16,875 nt of DNA from NCBI GenBank assembly GCA_023423065.1, contig JAFAGC010000104.1:1-16875 (forward strand). Reading direction: 5' to 3'. The stretch is from Pseudomonadota bacterium. GTDB taxonomy: Bacteria; Pseudomonadota; Gammaproteobacteria; Steroidobacterales; Steroidobacteraceae. The translations under genes and the position numbers were made by a program. Positions within the stretch are counted from its first letter, which is position 1. Each line of letters begins with the position of its first letter. This document shows positions 6,670 through 15,152 of the stretch, piece after piece. The notes under the pieces were generated by a model. It did no database searches. It was given only the letters and a program-made list of their open reading frames with translations, and was not told the DNA's origin.

Positions 6670-9315
6670 TTGAATATAAAGAGACTTCCTGAACCGGTTT
6701 TCGAGGGCCTCGAAGCCGGCGCGACGCTGATCGTTCCCAGCGCCCAGCGCCAGGCGGCCGTTCGAGGTGCGTGGGCCGCGATCCAGCGCGCGGCCGGGCG
6801 CACTCTGTGGAACACGCCCCGAGTTCTGACGTTTCCGCAATTCGCCGAAGAGTTGTCAGGCGACGCGTGGGCGGAAGCCGGTTCGCCCGACCAACTTCTG
6901 CCCGCGGGCGCCGAATGGGCCTGCGTGCGCCAACTGCGTCGCGATGGTGGCGGCTCGGCCGAGGCGCGGGCGTTGCTGACGTCCGTGCGAACCCTGCACG
7001 ACTGGCAGATCCGCGTATCGCCGCAGAGCCTCACCGGTTCGCCGGAGGGCGAGTTGCTGGCCTCGGCGTTGCGCGCACTCGAAGATCTGACCCGGACGCA
7101 GCGCCGCAAACCGTTGCGTGCCTGGCTCGATGCGCTGACGCCGCCGCCGGGGCGCCTGCTCGTGGCGGGCGCGGACGATCTGCCTCTCGCGCAGCGCAGG
7201 ACGCTGCAACGCCTCGGCGCGGCATTCATTGGACACGATGCCGAGACCCATCCAGTCGAGATCGCGACCGCGGAAGACGACGAACACGAGCTCGACCTCA
7301 TCGCCACGTGGTGTCGCACGCAGCTCGAACTGGATCCGGGCCGGCGCCTGCTGGTGGTCGACGCGAAACTGCGCCAGCGCCGCGAGCCGTACGAGCGTCT
7401 GCTTTCCCAGGCGCTGACGCCGTCGGAATGGTTCCGGACGAGCGCGCGCTCCATTTCCAGCGCGTTCTCGATCGAAGGTGGCCGCACGTTCTCCGAATTC
7501 CCGCTGATCGCGCATGTGTTGTTGACCCTGCGATTGCTGACCGGACGCCTGAGATTCGACGAAGTGGTTCGCTGGCTGCGACAGCCGTTCCTCGACGGCA
7601 AGGACGTATTGGCGAACGTCGCGATCGAGGACGCACTGCGCCTCGGTCGAAAGCTCGAGTTCGGCGCCTTGGAGCTCATCGCGTTCCTCGAGCGCGAATC
7701 CGCCGGCGCCCCGGCCGCCGCGCTCGCGACGCGCCTGCGCCGCGCGTGCGCGCAACTTTCCGGCGAGCGGATGTCGCCGGCCGAGTGGGCACCGCGAATC
7801 GCCAGCGCGCTGCGGCAGGCGGGCTGGCCCGGCGCCCGCGCATTGCGCAGCGACGAACAGCAGACCCTGAACCGCTGGCATGCGCTGCTCGACGAATTCG
7901 CATCGCTCAGCGCGTGGTTGCCGCGCATGGACGGTGCGGAGGCCGTGGCGATCCTCGCCGAGCTTGCGGCCGAGCGGCGCTTCGATCCGGCGAGCACCGA
8001 GGCGCCGGTGACGATCACCGAGTCGCATGACGATCCGGTGGCGCGTTACGACGGCATCTGGATCGCCGGCCTCGATTCCGGGCAATGGCCTGCCGCGCCG
8101 CGCCCGGACGTCTTCATTCCGCTCGGGTTGCAACGCGCGGCCGGTATTCCGTGGGCCAGCGCGGCGGGCCAGACGAACGCGGCGCGCGCGTCGCTCGCGG
8201 CGTGGCGAGCCGCCACCGACCGGCTCGTGTGCTCGTGGGCACGCCTGGACGGCGATGCTCATCGGACCGCGAGCCCGTTGCTGACCCGCCTGCGCGACGC
8301 GATCCCTTACCAGGCGTCGGCGCCCGCCCAACCACTCGCGAAGTCGGTGCGCAATCGGCAGGACGAAGCGCTCGAAGACACACAGGGTGTGGGCGTCGAC
8401 ACGACGCGTCCCGTCGCGGGCGGCGTCAAACCACTCACGCTGCAGGCGGAGTGCGGATTCCATGCCTACGCGGAGATGCGGCTGCGCGCGGAGCGGCTCG
8501 AGGAGCCGGCGCCCGGGCTCGATCCGCGCCAGCGCGGGATGTTGCTGCACAAGGCGCTCGAGCTGGTCTGGATCAAGCTCGATGGCCACTACAAGATCAA
8601 GGACACCGAGACCACGCTGCTGCGTCCGCTGATCGGCGATTCGGTCGAAGCGGCCGTGGTCGCGGTGTTCCGCGGCTACGTGCCCGAGGAACTGCGGCCG
8701 TCGGTGGATCGGGAAAAACTGCGGCTCGAACGACTCATCGCCAACCTGATCGACGAGGAGCGCAAGCGGCCGAACTTCGTCGTCGAGATGCTCGAGGCGC
8801 GCCGCGAACTGACGCTCGCCGGCGGCACGTTCGACCTGCGCATCGACCGGATCGATTCCATCGAGGGCGGCGGTTACGCAATCCTCGATTACAAGTCCGG
8901 CGATGCGCGCCCGCTCGATTGGGACGACGCGAAGATCCGCGACCCGCAGCTCGTCGCCTATCTACTGGCCACGCCGGAGCTCGACGTGCAGGCGCTCGCG
9001 AACGTCTCGCTGACGCTGGGGCGCGCCAGGTTCACGGGGAGGGCGTCGCGCAAGGGACTGCTTCCCGGCGTGAACGGATTGCCCGGCATGCCGGCCAACA
9101 AGGTGCCCGCGGAGGAGATCGACGCGGCATGGCTCAAGGAGCTCTCGCGCTGGAGCCAGTCCGTCGAAACGCTGGCCGCGGATTACCTCGCGGGTCGCGC
9201 TCCCGTGGAGCCGGCGGCCGACGTCTGTCGGCATTGCCATCTCACGGTCCTGTGCCGTCGCGTCGAACTCGCCATGCAGGATCTCACGGAACAGGAAGAT
9301 CATGACTTCGCCTGA
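6670..9315 (+). CDS. AddB-like 4Fe-4S PD-(D/E)XK nuclease with inactive helicase fold
   Basis: This is the probable nuclease/scaffold subunit of an AddAB-type double-strand-break resection complex (881 aa from the TTG). The N-terminal part begins near TLIVPSAQRQA and has no Walker A motif, so the helicase fold looks dead; a RecC/AddB-like GIWIAGLDSGQWP lies at 462-474. The C-terminal nuclease has C595 (AECGF), H627 (GMLLHKAL), D726 (RIDRID), D740 and K742 (ILDYKSG), a QLVAYLL helix, and C853-x2-C856-x5-C862. This cysteine spacing with one distant cysteine is the AddB-type iron-sulfur nuclease signature. The start is uncertain: the frame is open far upstream inside alaA, but the TTG at 6670 is the only plausible initiator after the alaA stop and sits just before the conserved region. 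It overlaps the next gene by 14 bases. Confidence 0.86.
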   Translation: MNIKRLPEPVFEGLEAGATLIVPSAQRQAAVRGAWAAIQRAAGRTLWNTPRVLTFPQFAEELSGDAWAEAGSPDQLLPAGAEWACVRQLRRDGGGSAEARALLTSVRTLHDWQIRVSPQSLTGSPEGELLASALRALEDLTRTQRRKPLRAWLDALTPPPGRLLVAGADDLPLAQRRTLQRLGAAFIGHDAETHPVEIATAEDDEHELDLIATWCRTQLELDPGRRLLVVDAKLRQRREPYERLLSQALTPSEWFRTSARSISSAFSIEGGRTFSEFPLIAHVLLTLRLLTGRLRFDEVVRWLRQPFLDGKDVLANVAIEDALRLGRKLEFGALELIAFLERESAGAPAAALATRLRRACAQLSGERMSPAEWAPRIASALRQAGWPGARALRSDEQQTLNRWHALLDEFASLSAWLPRMDGAEAVAILAELAAERRFDPASTEAPVTITESHDDPVARYDGIWIAGLDSGQWPAAPRPDVFIPLGLQRAAGIPWASAAGQTNAARASLAAWRAATDRLVCSWARLDGDAHRTASPLLTRLRDAIPYQASAPAQPLAKSVRNRQDEALEDTQGVGVDTTRPVAGGVKPLTLQAECGFHAYAEMRLRAERLEEPAPGLDPRQRGMLLHKALELVWIKLDGHYKIKDTETTLLRPLIGDSVEAAVVAVFRGYVPEELRPSVDREKLRLERLIANLIDEERKRPNFVVEMLEARRELTLAGGTFDLRIDRIDSIEGGGYAILDYKSGDARPLDWDDAKIRDPQLVAYLLATPELDVQALANVSLTLGRARFTGRASRKGLLPGVNGLPGMPANKVPAEEIDAAWLKELSRWSQSVETLAADYLAGRAPVEPAADVCRHCHLTVLCRRVELAMQDLTEQEDHDFA
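9293..9298 (+). promoter_or_regulatory. Ribosome binding site of the AddA-like gene
   Basis: AGGAAG lies three bases before the ATG at 9302, inside the last codons of the AddB-like gene. It fixes the AddA-like start and implies the two subunits are made together. Confidence 0.65.
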
Positions 9316-12300
9316 CGACAGCGACGCGCTGGCACGCCGTCGGGCGCTCGATCCCGGGACGTCGTTCATCGTCCAGGCGCCGGCGGGGTCGGGCAAGACG
9401 ACGGTGCTCACGCAGCGTTACCTCCGCCTGCTGACGACGGTGGACGACCCCGAGCAGGTGCTCGCGATCACCTTCACGCGCAAGGCCGCGGGTGAAATGC
9501 GCGAGCGCGTGCGCACGGCGCTCGAAGGAAACTTCGAAGTGCGTTCGACCGCGGACGAGGTCACGCGCGACCTGGCCGCGGCCGTGCGCGTGCACGCCGC
9601 GCAACGCAACTGGGGGATCGAGGAGAGCGCGGCGCGCCTGCGCATCCAGACCATCGACGCGTTCAACGGCTACCTCGCCAACTCGCTGCCGATCACCTCG
9701 CAGAGCGCGCTGGGCCGCGATATCGCGGATTCACCCGACGACCTGTATGCGATCGCCGCGCGCGAGGCCATGCGCCACGCGGAAACCGACCCGGAGTATC
9801 GCCCGCACTTCGAGCGCATCCTGCGCCGGCTCGACGACAGCTGGTCGCGTCTCGAGAGACTCATCGAAAGCATGTTGCCGCGCCGTTCCGAATGGCTGCC
9901 CAATCTGCCGCAACTTTCCGGCGAAGCCCTCGTTCCGAAGATCGAGGCCAGCCTGCAGGCCATCGTCGCCGACGAGCTGATCAAGGCGGTCGCGGCGCTG
10001 CCGGGTGGCTTCGTCGAGCAGGCCAGCGCGCTCGCGCGTTTCGCCGCTCAACATGTCGACCCGGAAAAGCACCCCGACATGCTTCATTGGCGGCACGTAC
10101 CGGGCGCGCTGCGGAACGTGCTGGAGGACCTGGCGCGCTGGCGCGGCATCGCGCGACTGACGCTCACGAAGGATGGCACGGCGCGCAAGACGCTGACGAA
10201 GAACGAGGGAATTCCTTCCGACAACCCTCACGCGAAAGCACTGCGCGACGACTGGCTCGAGCGCCTGCGCGTGATCGACGAGTCGATCCTCGATGCCCTG
10301 CGCAGCATCACGATGCTGCCCGATCCGCGCGTTCCCGCGGCGGATCGCGAGGCACTCGATTCGCTCGCCCAGTTGCTGCTGCTCGCCGCGGCCGAACTCA
10401 AACACCAGTTCGACCTGCACGGGGAGTGCGATCACACGGAGATCGCCGGAGCCGCGCGTCGCGCGTTGTCGGAGAACGGCAGCCCGACGCCGCTCGCCGA
10501 ACGCCTCGGTACGAGGCTCATGCACATCCTCGTCGACGAATTCCAGGATACGTCGCGCGACCAGTACGACCTGCTGCGCTCGCTCACGTTCGACTGGACG
10601 ACCGGCGACGGACGCACGCTGTTCCTCGTGGGCGACCCGATGCAGTCCATCTACGGATTCCGCAACGCGGAAGTGGGGCGGTTCTCGACCGTGCGCGACG
10701 GGGGTCTCGCGGGCGTACGGCTCGAGCCGCTCGAGCTGCGACGCAATTTCCGCTCCGCGCCGGCGCTCGTGCACTGGTGCAACGACGTGTTCGTGCGCGT
10801 GTTCCCGCGCCAGGACGACGTGCGGCGCAGCGCCGTTCGCCATCTCGCGAGCGTCGCGGCGCGCACGCAGCTCGAGGGCGAACCTCGGCTGTACCGGGTC
10901 GAAGGAAAGTGCGGGACGAGTTCGGAGGCGCAATCCGTCGCCGACACGATCGCGAAATTGCGCGAGACACGGCCCGACGATTCGATCGCCGTGCTGGCCG
11001 GCGCGCGTCCCCATCTGCGCGCCGTGCGCGCGGAGCTCGCCGCGCGCGGCCTGCCGTTCATCGGCGTCAATCTCGAACCGCTGGCGGACGTGGCGGTCGT
11101 GCGCGACCTCGAGGCGCTGGCGCGCGCACTGGATTCGCTGCTGGATCGCGTGGCGTGGCTCGCGGTGCTGCGCGCGCCTTTCGTCGGGCTTTCGCTGCCG
11201 GACCTGACGGCGGTCAGCGAGGCCGCGGGCAGCGGCACTATCTACTCGGCTTTGCTGGGTCAGATCCCCGGCTTGTCGATCGACGGCGCCGAGCGGCTGT
11301 TGCGGGCGAAGGGCGTGTTGTTGCCCGCCTGGGAGGAACGCGAACGCGAGCCGCGCGCCCATCTCATCGAACGCGCCTGGCTCGCGCTGTGCGGGCCCTC
11401 GGCATGTGCGCACGACGCCGACCTGGCGCACGCGCGCCGGTTCCTGATGGCGCTCGCGGAGGAAGACCGCAAGCGCCTGCGGGGACGGCCGCTCGATCTC
11501 GAGCGATTGCTGGACCGGCTGCGCGCGCAGGATCCCGCGCAGCCCGGCGCCGTGTCGCTCATGACCATCCACGGCGCGAAAGGCCTCGAGTTCGACCACG
11601 TCTTCGTCGTGGGTGTGGGTCGGCGCGGCCGACCGGACGATCCGCGACTCCTCAACTGGCTCGAGGTACCGCGCGAGCAGGGTGACGACCACCTCATCAT
11701 GGCGCCGATCCGCGTGCGCGGCGAAGGCGACGAGGCCGACGATGCCATCAACAACTACCTGCGCCTGCTGCACAAGGAACGCGCCCGTGCCGAACGCGCG
11801 CGGCAGGCGTACGTTGCGCTGACCCGCGCCAGACGATCGCTGCATCTGTACGTTCACCCGCGCGCGAAGGAGTCCGGCGGGGAGATCGAGTTCGACGCGG
11901 ATCCCAACTCGATGCTGCGCACGCTGTGGCCAGCCATCGGCGGCGACATCGCGACGTTCGAGGCGGTCGGCGATCCGGCCGACGATGGGGACGTGTTGCC
12001 GGCCGTGAGCCAGGTGCGCAGGCGGTTGCCGCGGCGACCGGCCGCAATCGACATCCCGCCCGACGTGCTGGCGCGCGGCGAGCTCGTCCCGCTCGGCGCG
12101 GACGAGGAGGAAATCGAATTCAGCTGGGTGCGCCAGACGGCGCGGCGCGTCGGCACGGTGGTGCACGAGGCGCTGGAGCGATTCGGCCGCGCCGTGCCGC
12201 GCGTGGAAGACCTGCCGCGCCTGCGTACGCGACTCGAATCGCGCCTGCAGGCGTTGGGTGTCGAGGCGCCCGCCGCGTCCGCCGGAGCCGAACGCGCGCT

Positions 12301-12649
12301 CGCGGCGCTCGAAGCGACGCTGCGCGATCCGCGCGGACAGTGGTTGTTCGATCCCGCGCATGCCGAAGCGCAATCCGAACTGGCACTCACCGGTGTGCGC
12401 GGCGCCGACATCGTGAACGCGGTGATCGACCGGACCTTCGTCGCCGACGGCGTGCGCTGGGTGGTCGATTTCAAGACCAGCCCGCACGAAGGCGGCGATC
12501 GCGAGGCGTTCCTCGATTCGGAAGTGGTGCGTTACACGGCGCAGCTCGCGCGTTACGTGCACCTGGCGCGGCAACTCGGGCCGCAACCCGTGCGGGCGGG
12601 ACTGTATTTTCCGCTGCTCGGCGGGTGGCGCGAGGTTCCCCTCGACTGA
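9302..12649 (+). CDS. addA: AddA-like UvrD/Rep-family helicase-nuclease
   Basis: This is an ATP-driven SF1A helicase with a C-terminal RecB-type nuclease, 1115 aa, close to AddA length. Helicase motifs in order: Walker A APAGSGKT (26-33), Ia ITFTRKAAGEM (56-66), IQTIDAF (115-121), II DEFQDT (412-417), III GDPMQSIYGF (444-453), IV RRNFRS (480-485), V TIHGAKGLEF (755-764), VI QAYVALTRAR (835-844). The nuclease has GTVVHEAL with H955, D1043 (IDRTF), D1056 and K1058 (VVDFKTS), and a YTAQLARY helix. All key residues are present, so it should unwind and cut one strand of broken DNA while its AddB-like partner cuts the other, preparing ends for RecA. The ATG at 9302 is backed by AGGAAG at 9293-9298. 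The stop directly abuts the stop of gspN on the other strand. Confidence 0.9.
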   Translation: MTSPDDSDALARRRALDPGTSFIVQAPAGSGKTTVLTQRYLRLLTTVDDPEQVLAITFTRKAAGEMRERVRTALEGNFEVRSTADEVTRDLAAAVRVHAAQRNWGIEESAARLRIQTIDAFNGYLANSLPITSQSALGRDIADSPDDLYAIAAREAMRHAETDPEYRPHFERILRRLDDSWSRLERLIESMLPRRSEWLPNLPQLSGEALVPKIEASLQAIVADELIKAVAALPGGFVEQASALARFAAQHVDPEKHPDMLHWRHVPGALRNVLEDLARWRGIARLTLTKDGTARKTLTKNEGIPSDNPHAKALRDDWLERLRVIDESILDALRSITMLPDPRVPAADREALDSLAQLLLLAAAELKHQFDLHGECDHTEIAGAARRALSENGSPTPLAERLGTRLMHILVDEFQDTSRDQYDLLRSLTFDWTTGDGRTLFLVGDPMQSIYGFRNAEVGRFSTVRDGGLAGVRLEPLELRRNFRSAPALVHWCNDVFVRVFPRQDDVRRSAVRHLASVAARTQLEGEPRLYRVEGKCGTSSEAQSVADTIAKLRETRPDDSIAVLAGARPHLRAVRAELAARGLPFIGVNLEPLADVAVVRDLEALARALDSLLDRVAWLAVLRAPFVGLSLPDLTAVSEAAGSGTIYSALLGQIPGLSIDGAERLLRAKGVLLPAWEEREREPRAHLIERAWLALCGPSACAHDADLAHARRFLMALAEEDRKRLRGRPLDLERLLDRLRAQDPAQPGAVSLMTIHGAKGLEFDHVFVVGVGRRGRPDDPRLLNWLEVPREQGDDHLIMAPIRVRGEGDEADDAINNYLRLLHKERARAERARQAYVALTRARRSLHLYVHPRAKESGGEIEFDADPNSMLRTLWPAIGGDIATFEAVGDPADDGDVLPAVSQVRRRLPRRPAAIDIPPDVLARGELVPLGADEEEIEFSWVRQTARRVGTVVHEALERFGRAVPRVEDLPRLRTRLESRLQALGVEAPAASAGAERALAALEATLRDPRGQWLFDPAHAEAQSELALTGVRGADIVNAVIDRTFVADGVRWVVDFKTSPHEGGDREAFLDSEVVRYTAQLARYVHLARQLGPQPVRAGLYFPLLGGWREVPLD

Positions 12650-13399
12650 CTACCAGGATCCTTCGAATGAGAACGCGCTGCGCCCGGAAGCATCGGGCGG
12701 CGCGCCGAGCGTGATTTCGCGCACCAGGCGCTCGGCGTCCGCGCTGCGACCCTGGATGAAACCCTGTACCAGGTAGGCGCGCCCGGGGTTGAGGGTTACC
12801 GTGCCGTCGACGCCAAAGGGCCCTCCGAGATCGCGCACCTTCCCGACCAGCGGTCCGCCGGCGGGTGCGTTGCCGTCGAAAGTCACCTGGTAGGAACCGA
12901 GCTCGAGCGGCCGCGCGCCGAGTTGCCGGAGGTTGCGCAATTCGATGTTGCCCGCGATCGCCGTGGGCGCGCCGTCGGCCACCGCGAGCCTCGACAGATC
13001 GACCGTCACCGAGCCGCTCTTGTCCTGCGGCAGCTGCGGGATCAGGCGCGGATCCAGGGTGAGATTGCCGCGAACATTGCGCAGCTCGCCGTTGCCCCCG
13101 AACGAGGAGTCCACGTCCGCGCGCACGTTGAGCGCGTTGCCGCGAATGTCGATGTCACCCACCAGCCGCCCGGTGAACGCGCGGCCCGCAGCGAGATTCC
13201 AGGTCGCGTCGCCGAGCGCGAGGTCGCCGTACTGCAGGCCGAGGCATTCGCCGTGCCAGGCCGAACCGCCGAGCTCGCCGCAATTCACGCCGGCGGGCAG
13301 GGCGCCCGCGAGCCACGCGGCGGGTAGATAGAGCACCAGGATGACGAGGAACACCGCGACGCCCGCGGCGATGGTGAGACCGAGCGATCGCCGGCGCAT
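12650..13399 (-). CDS. gspN: Type II secretion system protein N
   Basis: GspN is an accessory inner-membrane component of type II secretion found at the end of gsp operons; its exact job is unsettled. The 249-aa product has a short basic N-terminus (MRRRS), one membrane segment (about 7-31), then a periplasmic domain rich in beta-type repeats such as ALNVRADVDSSFGGNGELRN. The GSAWHGECLGL stretch (45-55) resembles the conserved tryptophan motif of the family. Two periplasmic cysteines, C40 and C52, flank it. The ATG at 13397-13399 shares a base with the gspM stop (TGATG) and is preceded by an AAGG-type ribosome site at 13407-13410. The same frame is open upstream into gspM and gspL, but that translation is a shadow. 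It is the last gene of the operon. Confidence 0.82.
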   Translation of the reverse strand: MRRRSLGLTIAAGVAVFLVILVLYLPAAWLAGALPAGVNCGELGGSAWHGECLGLQYGDLALGDATWNLAAGRAFTGRLVGDIDIRGNALNVRADVDSSFGGNGELRNVRGNLTLDPRLIPQLPQDKSGSVTVDLSRLAVADGAPTAIAGNIELRNLRQLGARPLELGSYQVTFDGNAPAGGPLVGKVRDLGGPFGVDGTVTLNPGRAYLVQGFIQGRSADAERLVREITLGAPPDASGRSAFSFEGSW

Positions 13400-13881
13400 C
13401 AGCTCGCCTTCAGGACGAGGCCCGCGTTGACCAGGCCGGGCTCGCCGGCTGCTTCGATTTCCGCGGATTCGACCCGCACGCCGTGGCTCTGGGACAGCCG
13501 CGCGAGCCAGGCGACCATGCCGTCGAACGGCACGCGTTCGAGCCGGACGCGCAGGCCGCGGTCGGGGGTCGGCTGGCTGCTCGCCAGCGACTTGCCCAAA
13601 CCACTCTCGCGCGCCGAGCTGTCGACGAGGCCGATGAGCGTATCTTCGGTGGCTCGCGCGCCGGATGTCGTGCTCGATGCACCGAGCTCGGGCATGGCGC
13701 TGCGTATGAACGCGAGATCCGTCTGCTTCGTCGCGACGCGCTGGCGCGCCTCCGTGATGCTGCGGTTGAGCGGCAGGATGATTCCGAGCAGCAGCAACAC
13801 GAGGGCCACCACGGCACCGATGGTCACGACGCGGCGCTCGCGCTCGGCGAGATTGGCGTACCAGGCGCGTAGTGCGTTCAT
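13399..13881 (-). CDS. gspM: Type II secretion system protein M
   Basis: GspM is a bitopic inner-membrane protein that binds GspL in the assembly platform. The 160-aa product has the usual layout: short cytoplasmic N-terminus with NALRAWYANLAERERRVV, one membrane helix (about 18-38), a coiled-coil-like stretch (about 39-60, ITEARQRVATKQTDLAFIRS) and a small periplasmic ferredoxin-like domain ending with the typical VRLERVPFDGMVAWLARLS pattern. The start ATG overlaps the gspL stop in an ATGA, and an AAGGCGG-type ribosome site lies just upstream. The next gene, gspN, starts on its stop. Length and architecture are normal. Confidence 0.9.
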   Translation of the reverse strand: MNALRAWYANLAERERRVVTIGAVVALVLLLLGIILPLNRSITEARQRVATKQTDLAFIRSAMPELGASSTTSGARATEDTLIGLVDSSARESGLGKSLASSQPTPDRGLRVRLERVPFDGMVAWLARLSQSHGVRVESAEIEAAGEPGLVNAGLVLKAS

Positions 13882-15128
13882 GAGCCCGCCTTGCTGATCT
13901 GCAGGCGACCACTGTACGAATCACCGTTGTTGCTGCCGCCTTCGTTCTTCGCCTGCCAGTTGGCGGCGCGAAGTTGCTGACCGATGGCGTCGACGCTGGA
14001 AGCATCCGGTGCGCGAATGCGCAGGTCCAGCTTGCCGTCGCGGAATGTCAGGCCCTCGACCACGGCGCTGGGTGCGGCGCTGCGCGCCTGGGCGACGGCG
14101 GCCAGCGCCGGCAGCAGGTTGCCCGATCCGCCGCCGCCGCGAACTTCGGCGAGCCGGGTCTCGACGCGCCGCCGCGCATTGGTGGCGTTCATCTGTCCCG
14201 GCATCGCCTGGCGGAACGAGTCCTCGATGTTCGCATCGAGAGTCGCCTCGCTTTTCCGGATCTGCGTGAGCTCGAAGTAGCGGGCGCCGACGTGCACGAA
14301 CAGCAACGTGCCGGCCAGGACCGCCGCGATGCGCCAGGCCTTCCAGGACATCTCGAGCGGCGAAGCGACCGCGAGCGGTCCCTGCAACAGGTTGATGGCG
14401 TCGTTGGCCGCCGCCGCCGGCGCGAGCAAACCCAGCGATCCGTGCGGCAGCATCTGGACCTTGACGCCGGTGAACCGGTCTCGCAATGCGTCGATCTCGT
14501 GCTGGTGCGCGTTCCATTCGTCCTCTCCCGCATACAACAGCAGGCCCGGCGTGGCGGGTTCGAGACCCGCGACGGGCGAGGACAGCTGGCTCAGCGCCAT
14601 TTCGATCGCATCGGCGATCGAGCCCGACGGAAAGACGAGCGGCGGTCCGTCCGGACCGCGCAACGTGATCGAATCGTCCTCGAGCAATCCGATGAGTTGT
14701 CCCGGCATGGACGGCAACAACGTCGCGGCCGAGTAGATAGCCTGCGGCTGCAGGCCCGCCACGCGCAGCTCCCCGAGCCACGCATCGATGCGTTTGCGCT
14801 CGACCACGACCACGGAAACACGGCCGGTCTCGGCCGAACGCTCGCCGAGCGCGAAGTGGAGATTCTCGATTTCGTCTGCGACCCGTTCCTCGAGCGCGAA
14901 GGGCACGACCTGCGCGAGCTTCGCGGATCCCTTGGCGGGCGCTTCGCAGTCGGTCGCGAGCGCATCGACCGGCGGAACGATGACCGCGACGCGCCGCCCG
15001 ACGGCGAGTTGCGCGGCCTGATCGAGCGTGCCGGATACCCGGTTGACGACCACCTGGCCGTCGGACGTGCACACCAGCCACTGGGGCGTGGCGCCATCGC
15101 GCAGTTGAATGACTAACGACTCGCTCAT
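13878..15128 (-). CDS. gspL: Type II secretion system protein L
   Basis: GspL links the cytoplasmic secretion ATPase GspE to the inner-membrane platform and to GspM. The 416-aa product has an actin-like cytoplasmic domain (about 1-260) that includes the conserved QVVPFALEERVADEIENLHF region and INLLQGPLA just before the membrane, one membrane helix (about 263-283, AWRIAAVLAGTLLFVHVGA), and a periplasmic ferredoxin-like domain ending with GQQLRAANWQAKNEG. The ATG at 15126-15128 fits the family start (MSESLVIQL). It has no obvious strong ribosome site, and it is separated from gspK by 24 bases, unlike the overlapping junctions on either side of the pair. GspE itself is not in the window. Confidence 0.92.
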   Translation of the reverse strand: MSESLVIQLRDGATPQWLVCTSDGQVVVNRVSGTLDQAAQLAVGRRVAVIVPPVDALATDCEAPAKGSAKLAQVVPFALEERVADEIENLHFALGERSAETGRVSVVVVERKRIDAWLGELRVAGLQPQAIYSAATLLPSMPGQLIGLLEDDSITLRGPDGPPLVFPSGSIADAIEMALSQLSSPVAGLEPATPGLLLYAGEDEWNAHQHEIDALRDRFTGVKVQMLPHGSLGLLAPAAAANDAINLLQGPLAVASPLEMSWKAWRIAAVLAGTLLFVHVGARYFELTQIRKSEATLDANIEDSFRQAMPGQMNATNARRRVETRLAEVRGGGGSGNLLPALAAVAQARSAAPSAVVEGLTFRDGKLDLRIRAPDASSVDAIGQQLRAANWQAKNEGGSNNGDSYSGRLQISKAGS

Positions 15129-15152
15129 GCGATCTGGCTCGAAGGATGGGGG

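Noticed and set aside
2747..7357. E. coli Chi octamer GCTGGTGG at 2747-2754 and 7350-7357
   Set aside because: The octamer is expected by chance in GC-rich coding sequence, and an AddAB-type enzyme would probably recognise a different sequence.
6624..8589. Long minus-strand open frames opposite the AddB-like gene (464 and 577 codons)
   Set aside because: Same shadow pattern: Ser/Arg-rich or Arg/Glu/Gln-rich composition and no family motifs, lying fully opposite a supported gene.
9731..12586. A stop-free 951-codon reading on the minus strand opposite the AddA-like gene
   Set aside because: Its translation is low-complexity, dominated by Arg, Gln, Glu, His and Ala, with no recognisable domain, typical of the antisense shadow of a high-GC gene. 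The plus-strand gene has every helicase and nuclease motif.
12681..12699. GC-rich hairpin CGCCCG / CGGGCG as an intrinsic terminator for the AddA-like gene
   Set aside because: The perfect stem is only 6 bp, no T-run follows on the plus strand, and such repeats are common by chance in high-GC coding DNA. Kept only as a note in the convergent-ends finding.
13400..14005. Upstream extension of the gspN frame to 14005
   Set aside because: The extra residues overlap gspM and gspL and are Arg/Ala-rich shadow text; the gspN membrane segment starts right after the ATG at 13399.
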